Below the pieces are notes generated by a model. It made no database searches. It was given only the letters and a program-made list of their open reading frames with translations, and was not told the origin of the DNA. A stretch of DNA of 64,000 nt from the NCBI RefSeq assembly GCF_000196255.1, contig NC_006370.1:3175411-3239410 (forward strand). The letters run 5' to 3'. The stretch's first letter is position 1, and every line of letters starts with the position of its first letter. The DNA is from Photobacterium profundum SS9 (lineage in GTDB: Bacteria; Pseudomonadota; Gammaproteobacteria; Enterobacterales; Vibrionaceae). Position numbers and translations under genes: made by a program. Shown here one piece after another: positions 45,121 to 54,025 of this stretch.

Positions 45121-46017
45121 CTAATAGCTCGGCGTTATTTCGCCTGTCACTACTTTTTTCTGATGAGAGATCAAGGCATCCTTGTTGATTAAATTTCTCA
45201 AGAGTACCTTAATATGCGGTGCTTCATTTCGAACCAGTAGTACTGCCTCAGAGGCCATTTCACACTGGGGAATATGGTTAAGCGATTTTTCTGCCAGACC
45301 GACATTACCCATATCTATCGCTTCCGTCAGCCAAATCACCGCATCTATATTTCTGCTAGCCAAATGGACCAAACTGTCATCGTAATTGATTTCGACAATG
45401 TCAATGTCTTGATCCGGAAAAGCCTGCTTAGTCAGGATCTGCTGGTCAGGAGAATCCGAGTCGACGCCAACACGACGGATGGCACTATACTCGCCCTTAC
45501 GGTAAATTACCCTGTGATCGTTCGAATAGGAGTTCTTTCCCAAATTCACGGCAACAGTCAAACCATCGCTGTAACTCTGTGCTGCAAGCTTTGACATAAT
45601 GGCAATATCATGCACACCGGAGCTTAATAATTTAGCTCTAACGCTGGCACCTCGCATGTGGGCAAAATACAACGGTAAGCTGCTCATCTGGGCTTTTAAT
45701 CCGCTAGCCAATCCTTCGTAATGTTTGGTGTAAGGCAGCGGCATGGCACACACAACGTGACCTAGCCCCGCCAGACGGACAATTTCTTCGCTGTCTAAGC
45801 GAGAAATATAAGTGCCATTGCGGCCTTGCCGTGAAAGGGCAATCACGCCATCTGCTTCAATCTTTTTCAGGGCTTTCTGAACTAAGCCAACCGACAGCTC
45901 GAACTCTTCAGCCAACGAATCAATGGTACGTAAACGGGCACCTTCTTTTTGTGACATTAAATATCGGGCAATATTAATGACAGCGGCACCTTCTTTTTTT
46001 ATATATTTTGTTGGCAT
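45121..46017 (-). CDS. yhfZ: YhfZ transcriptional regulator (proximal copy)
   Basis: A 298-residue regulator with an N-terminal winged helix of the GntR kind (RLRTIDSLAEEFELSVGLVQKALKKIEADGVI, residues 25-56) and a C-terminal domain resembling a periplasmic-binding-protein fold. Length matches E. coli YhfZ (301 aa). The ATG at 46017 is chosen because it has GAAGG upstream and gives the same length as the other copy; a TTG two codons earlier is the alternative. It is the first gene of the proximal operon and divergent from the PTS operon, so it may regulate both. Confidence 0.88.
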   Translation of the reverse strand: MPTKYIKKEGAAVINIARYLMSQKEGARLRTIDSLAEEFELSVGLVQKALKKIEADGVIALSRQGRNGTYISRLDSEEIVRLAGLGHVVCAMPLPYTKHYEGLASGLKAQMSSLPLYFAHMRGASVRAKLLSSGVHDIAIMSKLAAQSYSDGLTVAVNLGKNSYSNDHRVIYRKGEYSAIRRVGVDSDSPDQQILTKQAFPDQDIDIVEINYDDSLVHLASRNIDAVIWLTEAIDMGNVGLAEKSLNHIPQCEMASEAVLLVRNEAPHIKVLLRNLINKDALISHQKKVVTGEITPSY

Positions 46018-46486
46018 ACCCAAACCTTCAGTTTTATGAAAGTTCCAATAGTACGCCTATCTATGGTTAAGTAAATTAGCGCCAAACACAAATGAGACGT
46101 CTATCAATAAGATTGACGTCATAATGTCTGTGAATAAAAAGCAGTGATATCACCTTATTTATCAATTTTCTATGAAGAAGTGACGGCTTTTTCATTTTAT
46201 GAGACCGATATTCAAATTAAGAATTGAAATTAATACCTCCACCAATTCAAGGGCACCGTATTCTGAAAATATCTCCTTCACTTCGCGGTTACTGAGTTCA
46301 TAATTTTCCATCTCAGTTTGCAACAGAAACATTGATAGTTCTAATTGCGTCGCAAATTAGTGTTTCTCTTATCATCAATAAAATGAATATTTAAAAGATG
46401 TGAGTTTGAACCATTATTTTTATTTAAAGGGCGATTATTATCGAACCATAAATTTTTAGAGTGAAATAAGTTTAAGGGAAGATAGT
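46018..46486. other. Divergent region between yhfZ and the PTS operon
   Basis: About 470 bp. It contains a GACGT...ACGTC imperfect palindrome around 46103-46127 (candidate YhfZ operator) and a possible 46-codon minus-strand frame listed separately. The remainder is AT-rich; no terminator or riboswitch structure was evident. Confidence 0.6.
46192..46332 (-). CDS. Possible small protein, 46 residues
   Basis: A minus-strand frame from ATG 46332 encodes 46 residues beginning MFLLQTEMENYELSNREVK and ending in a hydrophobic helix-like stretch. Its composition (many E, L, N, V) is more protein-like than the surrounding DNA. No good ribosome site precedes it, and the open frame extends about a dozen codons further upstream. 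It may be the tail of a decayed gene. No family recognised. Confidence 0.3.
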   Translation of the reverse strand: MFLLQTEMENYELSNREVKEIFSEYGALELVEVLISILNLNIGLIK

Positions 46487-46804
46487 ATGAAGATTTTTCT
46501 ATGCTGTGCAGCTGGGATGTCAACCAGCATGCTTGTAAAAAAAATGCGTGAAGCTGCTGATAAGCAAAATATTGATTGCTCAATTAATGCTTATTCAGTT
46601 TCTGAATTTGAAACATCACTTGCTGATAATGATGTTTGTCTGGTAGCACCGCAAGTTAAGTTCCAATTTGAAGATTTCAAGAAACGTGCTGAAGATAGCG
46701 GTAAAGCTTGTGGCCTTATCGACATGATGACCTACGGCATGATGAAAGGTGACGTCGTTCTTGATCAAGCAATTAATCTTTATCAATCGATAAATAACAA
46801 GTAA
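46487..46804 (+). CDS. PTS lactose/cellobiose-type IIB component
   Basis: A 105-residue cytoplasmic protein of the cellobiose/chitobiose IIB family. The phospho-accepting cysteine lies in the N-terminal loop FLCCAAGMSTSM, next to a second cysteine. The remainder (VSEFETSLADNDVCLVAPQVKF) fits the family. It receives phosphate from the IIA protein encoded downstream and passes it to sugar bound by IIC. GGGAAG precedes the ATG. It starts a four-gene operon with IIC, IIA and a TIM-barrel-like gene. Confidence 0.92.
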   Translation: MKIFLCCAAGMSTSMLVKKMREAADKQNIDCSINAYSVSEFETSLADNDVCLVAPQVKFQFEDFKKRAEDSGKACGLIDMMTYGMMKGDVVLDQAINLYQSINNK

Positions 46805-46821
46805 TTAAATGGAGTTAATTC

Positions 46822-48147
46822 ATGTCTGTTCTTAATGGAATTATGACCTTCGTTGAAAAAGTCGTGGCTCCTGTTGCCGCGAAAGTTTCAACTCAGCGTC
46901 ATATCAATGCAATAAAAGATGGTTTCGTGGCAACAATGCCGTTTTTGATTGTGGGTTCTTTACTTTTGGTATTAGCTTTTCCACCACCGGGGGATAACTT
47001 TTTCCTTAATGGCTGGCATTCCCTTGTGGAGATGATTGGTCGAGATAATATACTTACACCGTTCCAGATCAGTATGGGTATTTTTTCTGTTTATGCTGCA
47101 TTTGGTATTGGTTTTAGTTTGGCTGAAGCATATAAGCTACGTCCAGTGAACACTGGCTTACTATCATTATTCACCTTCCTTTTGGCAGCAGCTCCTATTC
47201 AATCCGTTGAGGGTATAGGTGGTATGATACCAGCAGCTTATCTGGGTGGTACTGGTGCATTTACCGCAATCATGGCTGGTTTGTTTGTTCCGGAACTACA
47301 GCGTTTCTTACGTGATAAAAATATCAGCCTTAAACTCCCTGAAGCTGTGCCTGAGAAAATCGCAGCATCATTTGACCTGCTAATTCCAATCGCTATTCTC
47401 GCAGTATTGGTTCCGGGTCTTAATGCTATTCTTGCTGGCAGCGATCTAACGATTCCATCTGCTGTTATGGAATTATTCATGCCATTAGTATCGGCATCAG
47501 ACTCGTTCTTGGCATGTCTACTTGCCGTTGTTATGATTCAGCTACTTTGGTTCGCTGGTATTCACGGTTCAGCCGTTGTTGTTACTGGTATCTTAGGTCC
47601 AATCCTACTGGTCAATCTTGGTATGAACCAAGACGCACTCGCAGCTGGTCTTGAGATACCGAAGATTTTCGTTAACCCGCTTCTTGACTTCTTTGTCTTT
47701 GTTGGTGGTGCCGGTGGTACTTGGGGCCTCGTTGTTCTGATGATGCGCTCGAAGGCTACCCACCTGAATGTAATAGGAAAAATGTCTATCATTCCTGGCA
47801 GCTTCAATATCAACGAGCCAGTTATTTTTGGTACACCTATCGTAATGAACCCAAACTACTTCATCCCTTGGATGCTTTCACCAATGATTAACACATGTAT
47901 TGTGTGGGTGGCCTTTAAGACAGAGTTTGTATCTAAAATTATTGCACTTCCACCATGGACTATGCCTGCGCCTATCGGTGCGGTTATCGCGACAAATTCA
48001 GGTACAGCGGCCATTTTGGTTGGAGTCTGCGTACTTGTGAGCATGGTTGTTTTCTATCCGTTCTTCAAGGTACATGAAAAGCAATTACTTATCGAAGAGC
48101 AAGCAAATATTGAAGATGCACCGAACTCTGAACCAGTAAAGGCTTAA
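46822..48147 (+). CDS. PTS lactose/cellobiose-type IIC permease
   Basis: A 441-residue membrane component with about ten hydrophobic segments. Family features include KDGFVATMPFLIVGSLLLVLAFPP near the start, WFAGIHGSAVVVTGILGPIL in the middle, and FNINEPVIFGTPIVMNP, the conserved sugar-site region. It imports and phosphorylates a beta-linked disaccharide or similar. The usual partner, a phospho-glycosidase gene, is absent from the operon, which makes the sugar uncertain. Chitobiose is possible given the chitin-binding protein in the same island, but this is only inference. Confidence 0.92.
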   Translation: MSVLNGIMTFVEKVVAPVAAKVSTQRHINAIKDGFVATMPFLIVGSLLLVLAFPPPGDNFFLNGWHSLVEMIGRDNILTPFQISMGIFSVYAAFGIGFSLAEAYKLRPVNTGLLSLFTFLLAAAPIQSVEGIGGMIPAAYLGGTGAFTAIMAGLFVPELQRFLRDKNISLKLPEAVPEKIAASFDLLIPIAILAVLVPGLNAILAGSDLTIPSAVMELFMPLVSASDSFLACLLAVVMIQLLWFAGIHGSAVVVTGILGPILLVNLGMNQDALAAGLEIPKIFVNPLLDFFVFVGGAGGTWGLVVLMMRSKATHLNVIGKMSIIPGSFNINEPVIFGTPIVMNPNYFIPWMLSPMINTCIVWVAFKTEFVSKIIALPPWTMPAPIGAVIATNSGTAAILVGVCVLVSMVVFYPFFKVHEKQLLIEEQANIEDAPNSEPVKA

Positions 48148-48149
48148 TC

Positions 48150-48488
48150 ATGACTTTCGAAATTAATACTCAAGAAGATATTACTGAAGAATTTTTAATG
48201 ACACTACTTTGCAAAGCAGGTGAAGCACGTTCAGCGGTTATGCAAGCGATGAGTGAGGCTCGTAATGGTGAGTTTGAGCGTTCTGAAGCAATGTTAGTCG
48301 CTGCCGAAGAAGCACTTACCGAAGTACACAAAACGCAAACAGGCTTAATTGGTTTCGATGAAGGTGAAGGTAAGGTCACGATGACTCTTATTCTTACTCA
48401 CATTCAGGATCACATTATGACAGCTATGTTATGCCGCGATATGGCAAATGAGATCATTGCTATTCACCGTCAGCTAAACAACGCATAG
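48150..48488 (+). CDS. PTS lactose/cellobiose-type IIA component
   Basis: A 112-residue three-helix protein of the LacF/ChbA family. The phospho-histidine lies in LTHIQDHIMTAMLC (about residue 88-92), and the helix QAMSEARNGEFERSEAMLVAAEEAL is typical. It accepts phosphate from HPr. It begins two bases after the IIC stop and is followed ten bases later by the TIM-barrel-like gene. Confidence 0.92.
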   Translation: MTFEINTQEDITEEFLMTLLCKAGEARSAVMQAMSEARNGEFERSEAMLVAAEEALTEVHKTQTGLIGFDEGEGKVTMTLILTHIQDHIMTAMLCRDMANEIIAIHRQLNNA

Positions 48489-48498
48489 GACAACTGAT

Positions 48499-49389
48499 AT
48501 GAAGAAGCGTATTTTTGATTTAACGAGTCATGATGTTAATAACATGACACGTGCCGAGATTGTTGAGTGTATCAAGCAATCTGAAGGTCGCACCATGATG
48601 GTTGAGAACGTTGTATCTATGGCACCACCACTAGATCTCGTCTCTGGTGCTGAGATTGCAGCAGCATTCGGTGCTGATATGATCACCCTTAACTGTCTAG
48701 ATATCTTTAACCCTCGTGCAGAAGTGACCGGAGCCGATAACCATGGCGTTAAGGATCATTTCACTATTGAAGAATTACGCGATCTAACAGGCCGCCTAAT
48801 CGGGTGTAACCTTGAGCCAGTACCGGCTGGGTTTACTGATATTGAGGTCGGTCGTTCAGTGACACGTGAAACTGTAACGCATGCTGTTGAGTTAGGCATG
48901 AACTATATTATGTTAACGGGCAACCCTGGAATGAATGTATCACAGGAAGCCATTCTTGATGCTATTCGCTTATGCCGTGAAGTGTCGCAGAACATCGTTA
49001 TCATCGCGGGCAAGATGCACGGTGGCGGCGTTGGTAACGACTATGACTTAGACATCGTTAGCGATTTTGCAGAAGCTGGTGCTGACATCATGATGTTCCC
49101 TGCCCCTTATACAACACCTAGTGTTTCACCCGATATAGCCCATCAGATGATGGATGCTGTTCACAACGCCGGAATGCTTGGGCTATTAGCAATTGGTACA
49201 TCTCAAGAAGGTGCATCAGAGAGCTATATAGAGCAAGTCGCGATGGCATCGAAAGGAGCGGGAGCTGACATCGTTCATATTGGTGATGGTGGATATGGTG
49301 GTATTGCACCACCAGAAAATATCATCCGTATGGGCATGACAATTCGCGGTCGTCGCCATCAATTTAAACGCATGGCTAACCGTCGATAA
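48499..49389 (+). CDS. TIM-barrel-like protein linked to PTS (unassigned function)
   Basis: A 296-residue protein. It starts MKKRIFDLTSHDVNNMTRAE, and has alternating strand/helix segments including GADMITLNCLDIFNPRAEV, NYIMLTGNPGMNVSQEAILDAI, GADIMMFPAPYTTPS and GADIVHIGDGGYGGIAPP, suggesting a beta/alpha barrel with a phosphate-binding end. Related proteins are often labelled haloacid-dehalogenase-like or PEP phosphonomutase-like, but the HAD motif DXDXT is not visible, so those names look wrong. It is encoded in the PTS operon in place of a glycosidase, suggesting it acts on the phosphorylated sugar. No reaction is assigned. Confidence 0.75.
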   Translation: MKKRIFDLTSHDVNNMTRAEIVECIKQSEGRTMMVENVVSMAPPLDLVSGAEIAAAFGADMITLNCLDIFNPRAEVTGADNHGVKDHFTIEELRDLTGRLIGCNLEPVPAGFTDIEVGRSVTRETVTHAVELGMNYIMLTGNPGMNVSQEAILDAIRLCREVSQNIVIIAGKMHGGGVGNDYDLDIVSDFAEAGADIMMFPAPYTTPSVSPDIAHQMMDAVHNAGMLGLLAIGTSQEGASESYIEQVAMASKGAGADIVHIGDGGYGGIAPPENIIRMGMTIRGRRHQFKRMANRR

Positions 49390-49437
49390 CGCTAAGTAAA
49401 TAACTATCACTGGTAATCAGAAATAACTATAACTATT

Positions 49438-49464
49438 AAGGAGGTCGGTTAAACCGACCTCCTT
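49438..49464 (+). terminator. Terminator after the PTS operon
   Basis: AAGGAGGTCGGTT and AACCGACCTCCTT form a 13-pair hairpin with a single-base loop by symmetry, followed by ATTTTTTTG. Confidence 0.93.
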
Positions 49465-49589
49465 ATTTTTTTGCGTGTTTTTTATTAAAGACTTGCCGAG
49501 CAACCGTTAGCGTATTTGAGTGTTAGGGGTAATCAAGTAAATATTAGCCCTTTATGGGGAAACTGAATCTTTTCAATAAGTGGAAGACT

Positions 49590-50150
49590 ATGGCAAATAT
49601 TATTTTTCTACACGGAACATCGAGTTCAGGTAAATCAACACTATCACAGGTAATACAAAAACAATCGGAAACACCTTTTTGGCATTTTGCGTCCGATCAG
49701 TTTGTTGAAGCGGGAATGTTACCCAAAAGAGTAAATGATGGCGGTGACTTTGATTGGAGTAAAAATCGTCCACTTTTCTTCGATGCCTTTCATGGGTGTA
49801 TTAAGGCAGTGGCAGACGCAGGAAATAATATAATTCTCGATCATATTATCGAATCTAAAGAGTGGTTTCATTACTTGCAAGAGTTACTTTCAAACCACGA
49901 TGTTTTCTTTGTTGGTATTCATTGTCCAATTGAGGTACTACGAGAACGTGAAATTAATCGAGGAGATGGAAGTATTGGTAATCGATATTTAGGTGAATCT
50001 GAGTATCACTTAAAACATGTTCATACCTATTCAGCATACGATTATGAGATTGATACTAGCTCGCAACCTACAGAGCATAGTGCTGAGATGGTTTTATCTG
50101 CATGGGAGCAAAGGGGACAAAGTGCATTTTTCAGTGTTCTTGAAAAATAG
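49590..50150 (+). CDS. Chloramphenicol phosphotransferase-like kinase
   Basis: A 186-residue P-loop kinase of the chloramphenicol 3-O-phosphotransferase-like family (the Streptomyces enzyme is 178 aa). Walker A is GTSSSGKST at the N terminus, followed by FWHFASDQFVEAGMLP, an aspartate-rich acceptor region, and VGIHCPIEVLREREINRGD with the lid arginines. The ATG at 49590 gives the family N terminus MANIIFLHG; an upstream ATG at 49554 adds 12 residues. Many such proteins in non-producers have no proven resistance role. It stands alone between the PTS operon and the convergent secreted-protein gene. Confidence 0.83.
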   Translation: MANIIFLHGTSSSGKSTLSQVIQKQSETPFWHFASDQFVEAGMLPKRVNDGGDFDWSKNRPLFFDAFHGCIKAVADAGNNIILDHIIESKEWFHYLQELLSNHDVFFVGIHCPIEVLREREINRGDGSIGNRYLGESEYHLKHVHTYSAYDYEIDTSSQPTEHSAEMVLSAWEQRGQSAFFSVLEK

Positions 50151-50389
50151 GGCTAATAAGGCGTTTTAGTGGAACTAAAAAACATGCGGACATTTCGTTA
50201 TTTATCATATTTCTCAGCATGTTCTGGTAAGATTCAGGTCGCTTCGTGGACTTTTTCAAATAGTCGACTTTCCATTGAGCAATGGTTATTAGTTTTCAAC
50301 GCTGATACCGCATCGTTTCTCGGATGACCATCTTCCCAATATCCTGCATTTTTCCTCGGTGGGATAAGAGGTATTTTAGTGAAAAAAAA

Positions 50390-50407
50390 CTCTGCCTTTC
50401 AGCAGAG
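50390..50407 (-). terminator. Terminator of the distal yhf operon
   Basis: On the minus strand CTCTGC and GCAGAG arms with a six-base loop are followed by a GTTTTTTTT run. It lies 40 bp after the stop of the secreted protein gene, so it would end the long yhfZ-to-secreted-protein transcript. Confidence 0.85.
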
Positions 50408-50447
50408 GTTTGTGTCTAAGTGGCGGCATTTGTGTTAGTTATCTATT

Positions 50448-52634
50448 TTACTTACAAGACTTAACTAATCCCCATGGACCACCCGCATCAGGTCGATTAC
50501 CACTCGTCCACCATTGAGCCTGGTAAACATTACCCTGATAGGTCACTTGGTCGCCACCGGTATAGACCGCCCCAGTTTCCCATGGTGCAGGACAAGTTGA
50601 CGATGCCCCAGCTTCAAAGCTGACCACCAATACAGATGAAGCACTGACCGCCGTGAAAGTATAACTGTTAGCTACAGACTGTGTAACACCATCTACCACA
50701 ATAGATTTCACTTTAAATCCACTGTCGGCAATGAAATTGATGGTAAAATCTGTTCCGCCTTTGGCTTGTAGCAGACCATTTGCACCTGGTGTCGGAGAAA
50801 TAATACCGCCAGCACCATTGACCGTGGCACTGATTTCAAACATCACAGAAATATCAATTGTAACTTCAGAGAAGTTACCGCTAAATCCTGCAAAATTCGA
50901 TGCACTCAAAGTTTTGACATCGGTATTTTTCAGTACGATTCTTTTCTTATCGCCATTGTTCAACGTAAGTAGCGTGTCTGCCCCTTCCTGTGTCAGTTTA
51001 ACTGTAGAAAATGGTACGGGTTGATTGTTTGGTACTGACAAAACAGTTTTGGCGGTATCGAAACTGTTTACAACCAGTTCCATGTTCCAACCCCAGTTAA
51101 TGTGGTTGAGTGGAACAATGAAGCCAAGACGATCGTATCCACCAGTGACGTTAGTAAACATCTCAGCGTTAATGTCGGCAAGAGTCAGGCCAACTAGCTC
51201 GTAAGAAGCATATATCCCGCCATCATCTGCTTGTGGACCAATGATGATAGATGTCGCGGTCTCGTAGGCCTTAAGGTGTTTGAATCCGATACCGGCGCTG
51301 CCTTCGATCTTGTCAACCGCCGGGTCAAAGCCCTGTACTACTTGCTTACCTGTATTCCATGCAAGAACATAGGTATCTGACTTGGCGAGAACAGCTGCTG
51401 GATTTGCAGAAACTGCAGCAGCAGATACGCCTTTCAGCACAACACTCTGTCCGGCAAATTGCAGCTCGGTATCACCGGCCATGTCTGAAATTGTCAGTAA
51501 TGCCAGCGGATCAGGTGTCTGCCAGCCTCGAAGTACAATCAGATCATCACCTACGGTGAAGTCAGTAACCGTTGTGACAGAGCCTTTTTCTTCATTGAGT
51601 AGAATTTGGTCTTTGCCGCCACCAGTGATCACAGTATCATTGCCCCATCCAGCGGTCATCACTTCGTTATAAGTGGAGCCGTGCGTTATGCTGTTTCCTG
51701 GAACATCGAACAAGGTGTCGTAAGCACCGAACTTGTGTACGTACTTTGTGATACAAGTATTTGTTTCATCACACGTTATTGTATCTTTAAGTAGTAGCGC
51801 TGCAGTTCCCCATGCTCCACGTAGGTGAGCGGCAGCCATGAGCCCAGATATTGTCGATTGGATTTGGATTGGCTGGCCGTTTTCGTCTTTACCTGGCCAG
51901 CTTTTTGCCAGCGCCTGTTCCCATGTCATGTTGCCATCGGCTAGCAGCTTGGTCATTACTTTGTAGTTGAAGTGCATCGCATCACGTATTACCAGCTCTT
52001 GGTTTTCCGGTATGAGCAAGTCATTAAACGAGTTCACGCCATTTTTACCGACAAAGGTTCCCTCCCACTTGTTTGTGTCTGTGACATAGACTTGATTGCC
52101 GCCAGATCCTTCGATTTCAGCCAGAGCTTCAGTTTTACAGCCGATCCAAGTGGAATCCGGAACGAACATGTAGAAACTGTCATATTTTTTACCTTCGATG
52201 GTGACTTCTTTCGGGCTATAGTAACCCGCATCGATCAGCACGGCTTCACCGAGTTGATATCCGACAAATCCCCATGCATTCATTGAATTGAATTGCATGG
52301 TACGGAACATGGCACTGTCGTAGGGCGTCGCTGGGTTGTAAATGGTATCAAGGCCCAGCTTTTTGAAATATTCGTTTACGGATGTTGGTTCCGAAATCAT
52401 CGTTCCGGTAGCGCAATCTCGCACCAGGCGGCCAGGCTTGGTCACTTTGGCGTAGGTGGTGTAGGATGGGTTGTCTAAATTCGCCAGGTACTCATCAGCC
52501 TTAGCTGGGTTAATACCTGATTCAAAATCGCGTAGCGAATCAAGAAAAGCTTGCATCCCGCCTTCAGCGGCAAACGTGGGTGAAGACAATCCTAAAATAA
52601 CGGCTGCTGATACTGCTTTAATATGTGTTTTCAA
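50448..52634 (-). CDS. Secreted multidomain protein with C-terminal chitin-binding module
   Basis: A 728-residue exported protein. The TTG at 52634 is taken as start: it follows AAGGA and begins a clear signal peptide (LKTHIKAVSAAVILGLSSPTFA); no suitable ATG exists. After an unrecognised domain (residues 25-320) comes a short RTX-like turn (GWGNDTVITGGGKDQILL), then beta-rich repeats, a bacterial-repeat/Ig-like segment (VNGAGGIISPTPGANG), and a C-terminal CBM5/12 module (WETGAVYTGGDQVTYQGNVY, YQAQWWTSGNRPD) of the type found in chitinases. No glycosidase motif was seen. It lies 165 bp after yhfW on the same strand. Confidence 0.75.
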   Translation of the reverse strand: MKTHIKAVSAAVILGLSSPTFAAEGGMQAFLDSLRDFESGINPAKADEYLANLDNPSYTTYAKVTKPGRLVRDCATGTMISEPTSVNEYFKKLGLDTIYNPATPYDSAMFRTMQFNSMNAWGFVGYQLGEAVLIDAGYYSPKEVTIEGKKYDSFYMFVPDSTWIGCKTEALAEIEGSGGNQVYVTDTNKWEGTFVGKNGVNSFNDLLIPENQELVIRDAMHFNYKVMTKLLADGNMTWEQALAKSWPGKDENGQPIQIQSTISGLMAAAHLRGAWGTAALLLKDTITCDETNTCITKYVHKFGAYDTLFDVPGNSITHGSTYNEVMTAGWGNDTVITGGGKDQILLNEEKGSVTTVTDFTVGDDLIVLRGWQTPDPLALLTISDMAGDTELQFAGQSVVLKGVSAAAVSANPAAVLAKSDTYVLAWNTGKQVVQGFDPAVDKIEGSAGIGFKHLKAYETATSIIIGPQADDGGIYASYELVGLTLADINAEMFTNVTGGYDRLGFIVPLNHINWGWNMELVVNSFDTAKTVLSVPNNQPVPFSTVKLTQEGADTLLTLNNGDKKRIVLKNTDVKTLSASNFAGFSGNFSEVTIDISVMFEISATVNGAGGIISPTPGANGLLQAKGGTDFTINFIADSGFKVKSIVVDGVTQSVANSYTFTAVSASSVLVVSFEAGASSTCPAPWETGAVYTGGDQVTYQGNVYQAQWWTSGNRPDAGGPWGLVKSCK

Positions 52635-52798
52635 CGTTCTATCCTTGTCATTGTTGTTGCACTTAATTAGGGCGTAGGCCCAAGTTTTAGCCCCAATAAC
52701 AATTATTGGGCACGGTGTTTTATCTTTACAAAGACGTTGCAGCCGGTCGCACATTTGAGGCTGATATACGTTCTCTGGCCTTTTGCTGTTGCATAATT

Positions 52799-54025
52799 CT
52801 ATTTAATAAGAGAAAGGAACGAGCTTCCGCTTACGGGCAACCCCGCACCAAAAAATGCCGTGACACTGGCGCCCACATCGGCAAGTGTGGTTCTTGTCCC
52901 CACCTCAACGCCCTGAGTGTGCTTGTGATACACCAACAAGGGCACCTGTTCCCGTGTGTGCCGGGTATGGCCTATGAATGGGTCATTGCCGTGATCAGCC
53001 ATTACCACCAACACATCATCGTTTTCCATCAGCGAGATAACCTGTTCTAACCCCTTATCTGATTTCTCAAGTATTTTCCAGTACTGACGCGGATCCTGTA
53101 GATGTCCGGATAAATCAGTTTCCTGAATATTGGCGCAGAAAAAGCCTGTCGTTTGCTGCTGCAAATCCTGATGCATTAGCTCAAATACCCTCTCAGTGTC
53201 GACGACTGAAAGGTAAGAGGTGCCAGTTTCATTCTGGACAATATCGGCGACTTTGCCGTACAGGTAAGTATGGATACCCACTTCGTTCAGTTTTTGCGGA
53301 ACCTGTGTGGCAGCATCTACGCCATAGCCCAAATGGAGCACCTGAAATCCGTTGTCATAAGTACCGGAATCTGGCGCGTTGACACCTATGTATTTAACTT
53401 CGCCATTTGGATCAGCCTTGGTTTCGATGGCATTAAGGATCTGCCGCATAGAGTCGACAAAACCGCCGAAGGCGATATTGCGGCCGACCCCATTGGCCGA
53501 GCGCACCACTTGGCCAATCTGCTTAACTTGATCGAAACTAATTTGAGAAAAATTTGCCGTCAAGTTGTATACCTGACCCAAGTCAGCTTCAAGATTGTCA
53601 CCCACCACGACGCAATCATTCACGATAAGAACTTGCAATCCGGGTTTTCCCAACCGACTAACCTGATAGTTATTTTTCAGTAATGCTTGTTCTATGGCAT
53701 CAATCGACTGCTGAAATGGCAGGACAACTGGCGGTTTGGGAAGTGTACCCATGATCTCTTGGTGGCCCATGAAAGTGTCTCCACCTTCATGTGCAAGCCA
53801 TGCCTGGCCCCAGTTCGCATCAGGATTTGCTTCCATTACCGATTTGGTTTCGCCCACGACATTAATTAGCCCAAGCTTTTCAAGCGTTGGAAGCTCTTTT
53901 AGCGGAAAATGATTGAGTAATTTTTCTGCGGTACTAGCACCAGTATCCTGAGGACGCACCACTGGTACATCTGGCATTTCACCGACACCGAAACCATCTA
54001 ATACCACCACGATAAATCTAGCCAT
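52799..54025 (-). CDS. yhfW: YhfW, phosphopentomutase-like metalloenzyme
   Basis: A 408-residue member of the alkaline-phosphatase superfamily, the same length as E. coli YhfW. Metal-binding signs are VVLDGFGVGEMPD at the N terminus, the nucleophile-type region HEGGDTFMGHQEIMGT, ETDLSGHLQDP and MADHGNDPFIGHTRHTREQVP near the C terminus. Phosphopentomutases move phosphate between C1 and C5 of pentoses; the actual substrate of YhfW is unknown. The ATG at 54025 overlaps the yhfX stop by eight bases, giving translational coupling. Only the distal operon has it. Confidence 0.9.
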   Translation of the reverse strand: MARFIVVVLDGFGVGEMPDVPVVRPQDTGASTAEKLLNHFPLKELPTLEKLGLINVVGETKSVMEANPDANWGQAWLAHEGGDTFMGHQEIMGTLPKPPVVLPFQQSIDAIEQALLKNNYQVSRLGKPGLQVLIVNDCVVVGDNLEADLGQVYNLTANFSQISFDQVKQIGQVVRSANGVGRNIAFGGFVDSMRQILNAIETKADPNGEVKYIGVNAPDSGTYDNGFQVLHLGYGVDAATQVPQKLNEVGIHTYLYGKVADIVQNETGTSYLSVVDTERVFELMHQDLQQQTTGFFCANIQETDLSGHLQDPRQYWKILEKSDKGLEQVISLMENDDVLVVMADHGNDPFIGHTRHTREQVPLLVYHKHTQGVEVGTRTTLADVGASVTAFFGAGLPVSGSSFLSLIK

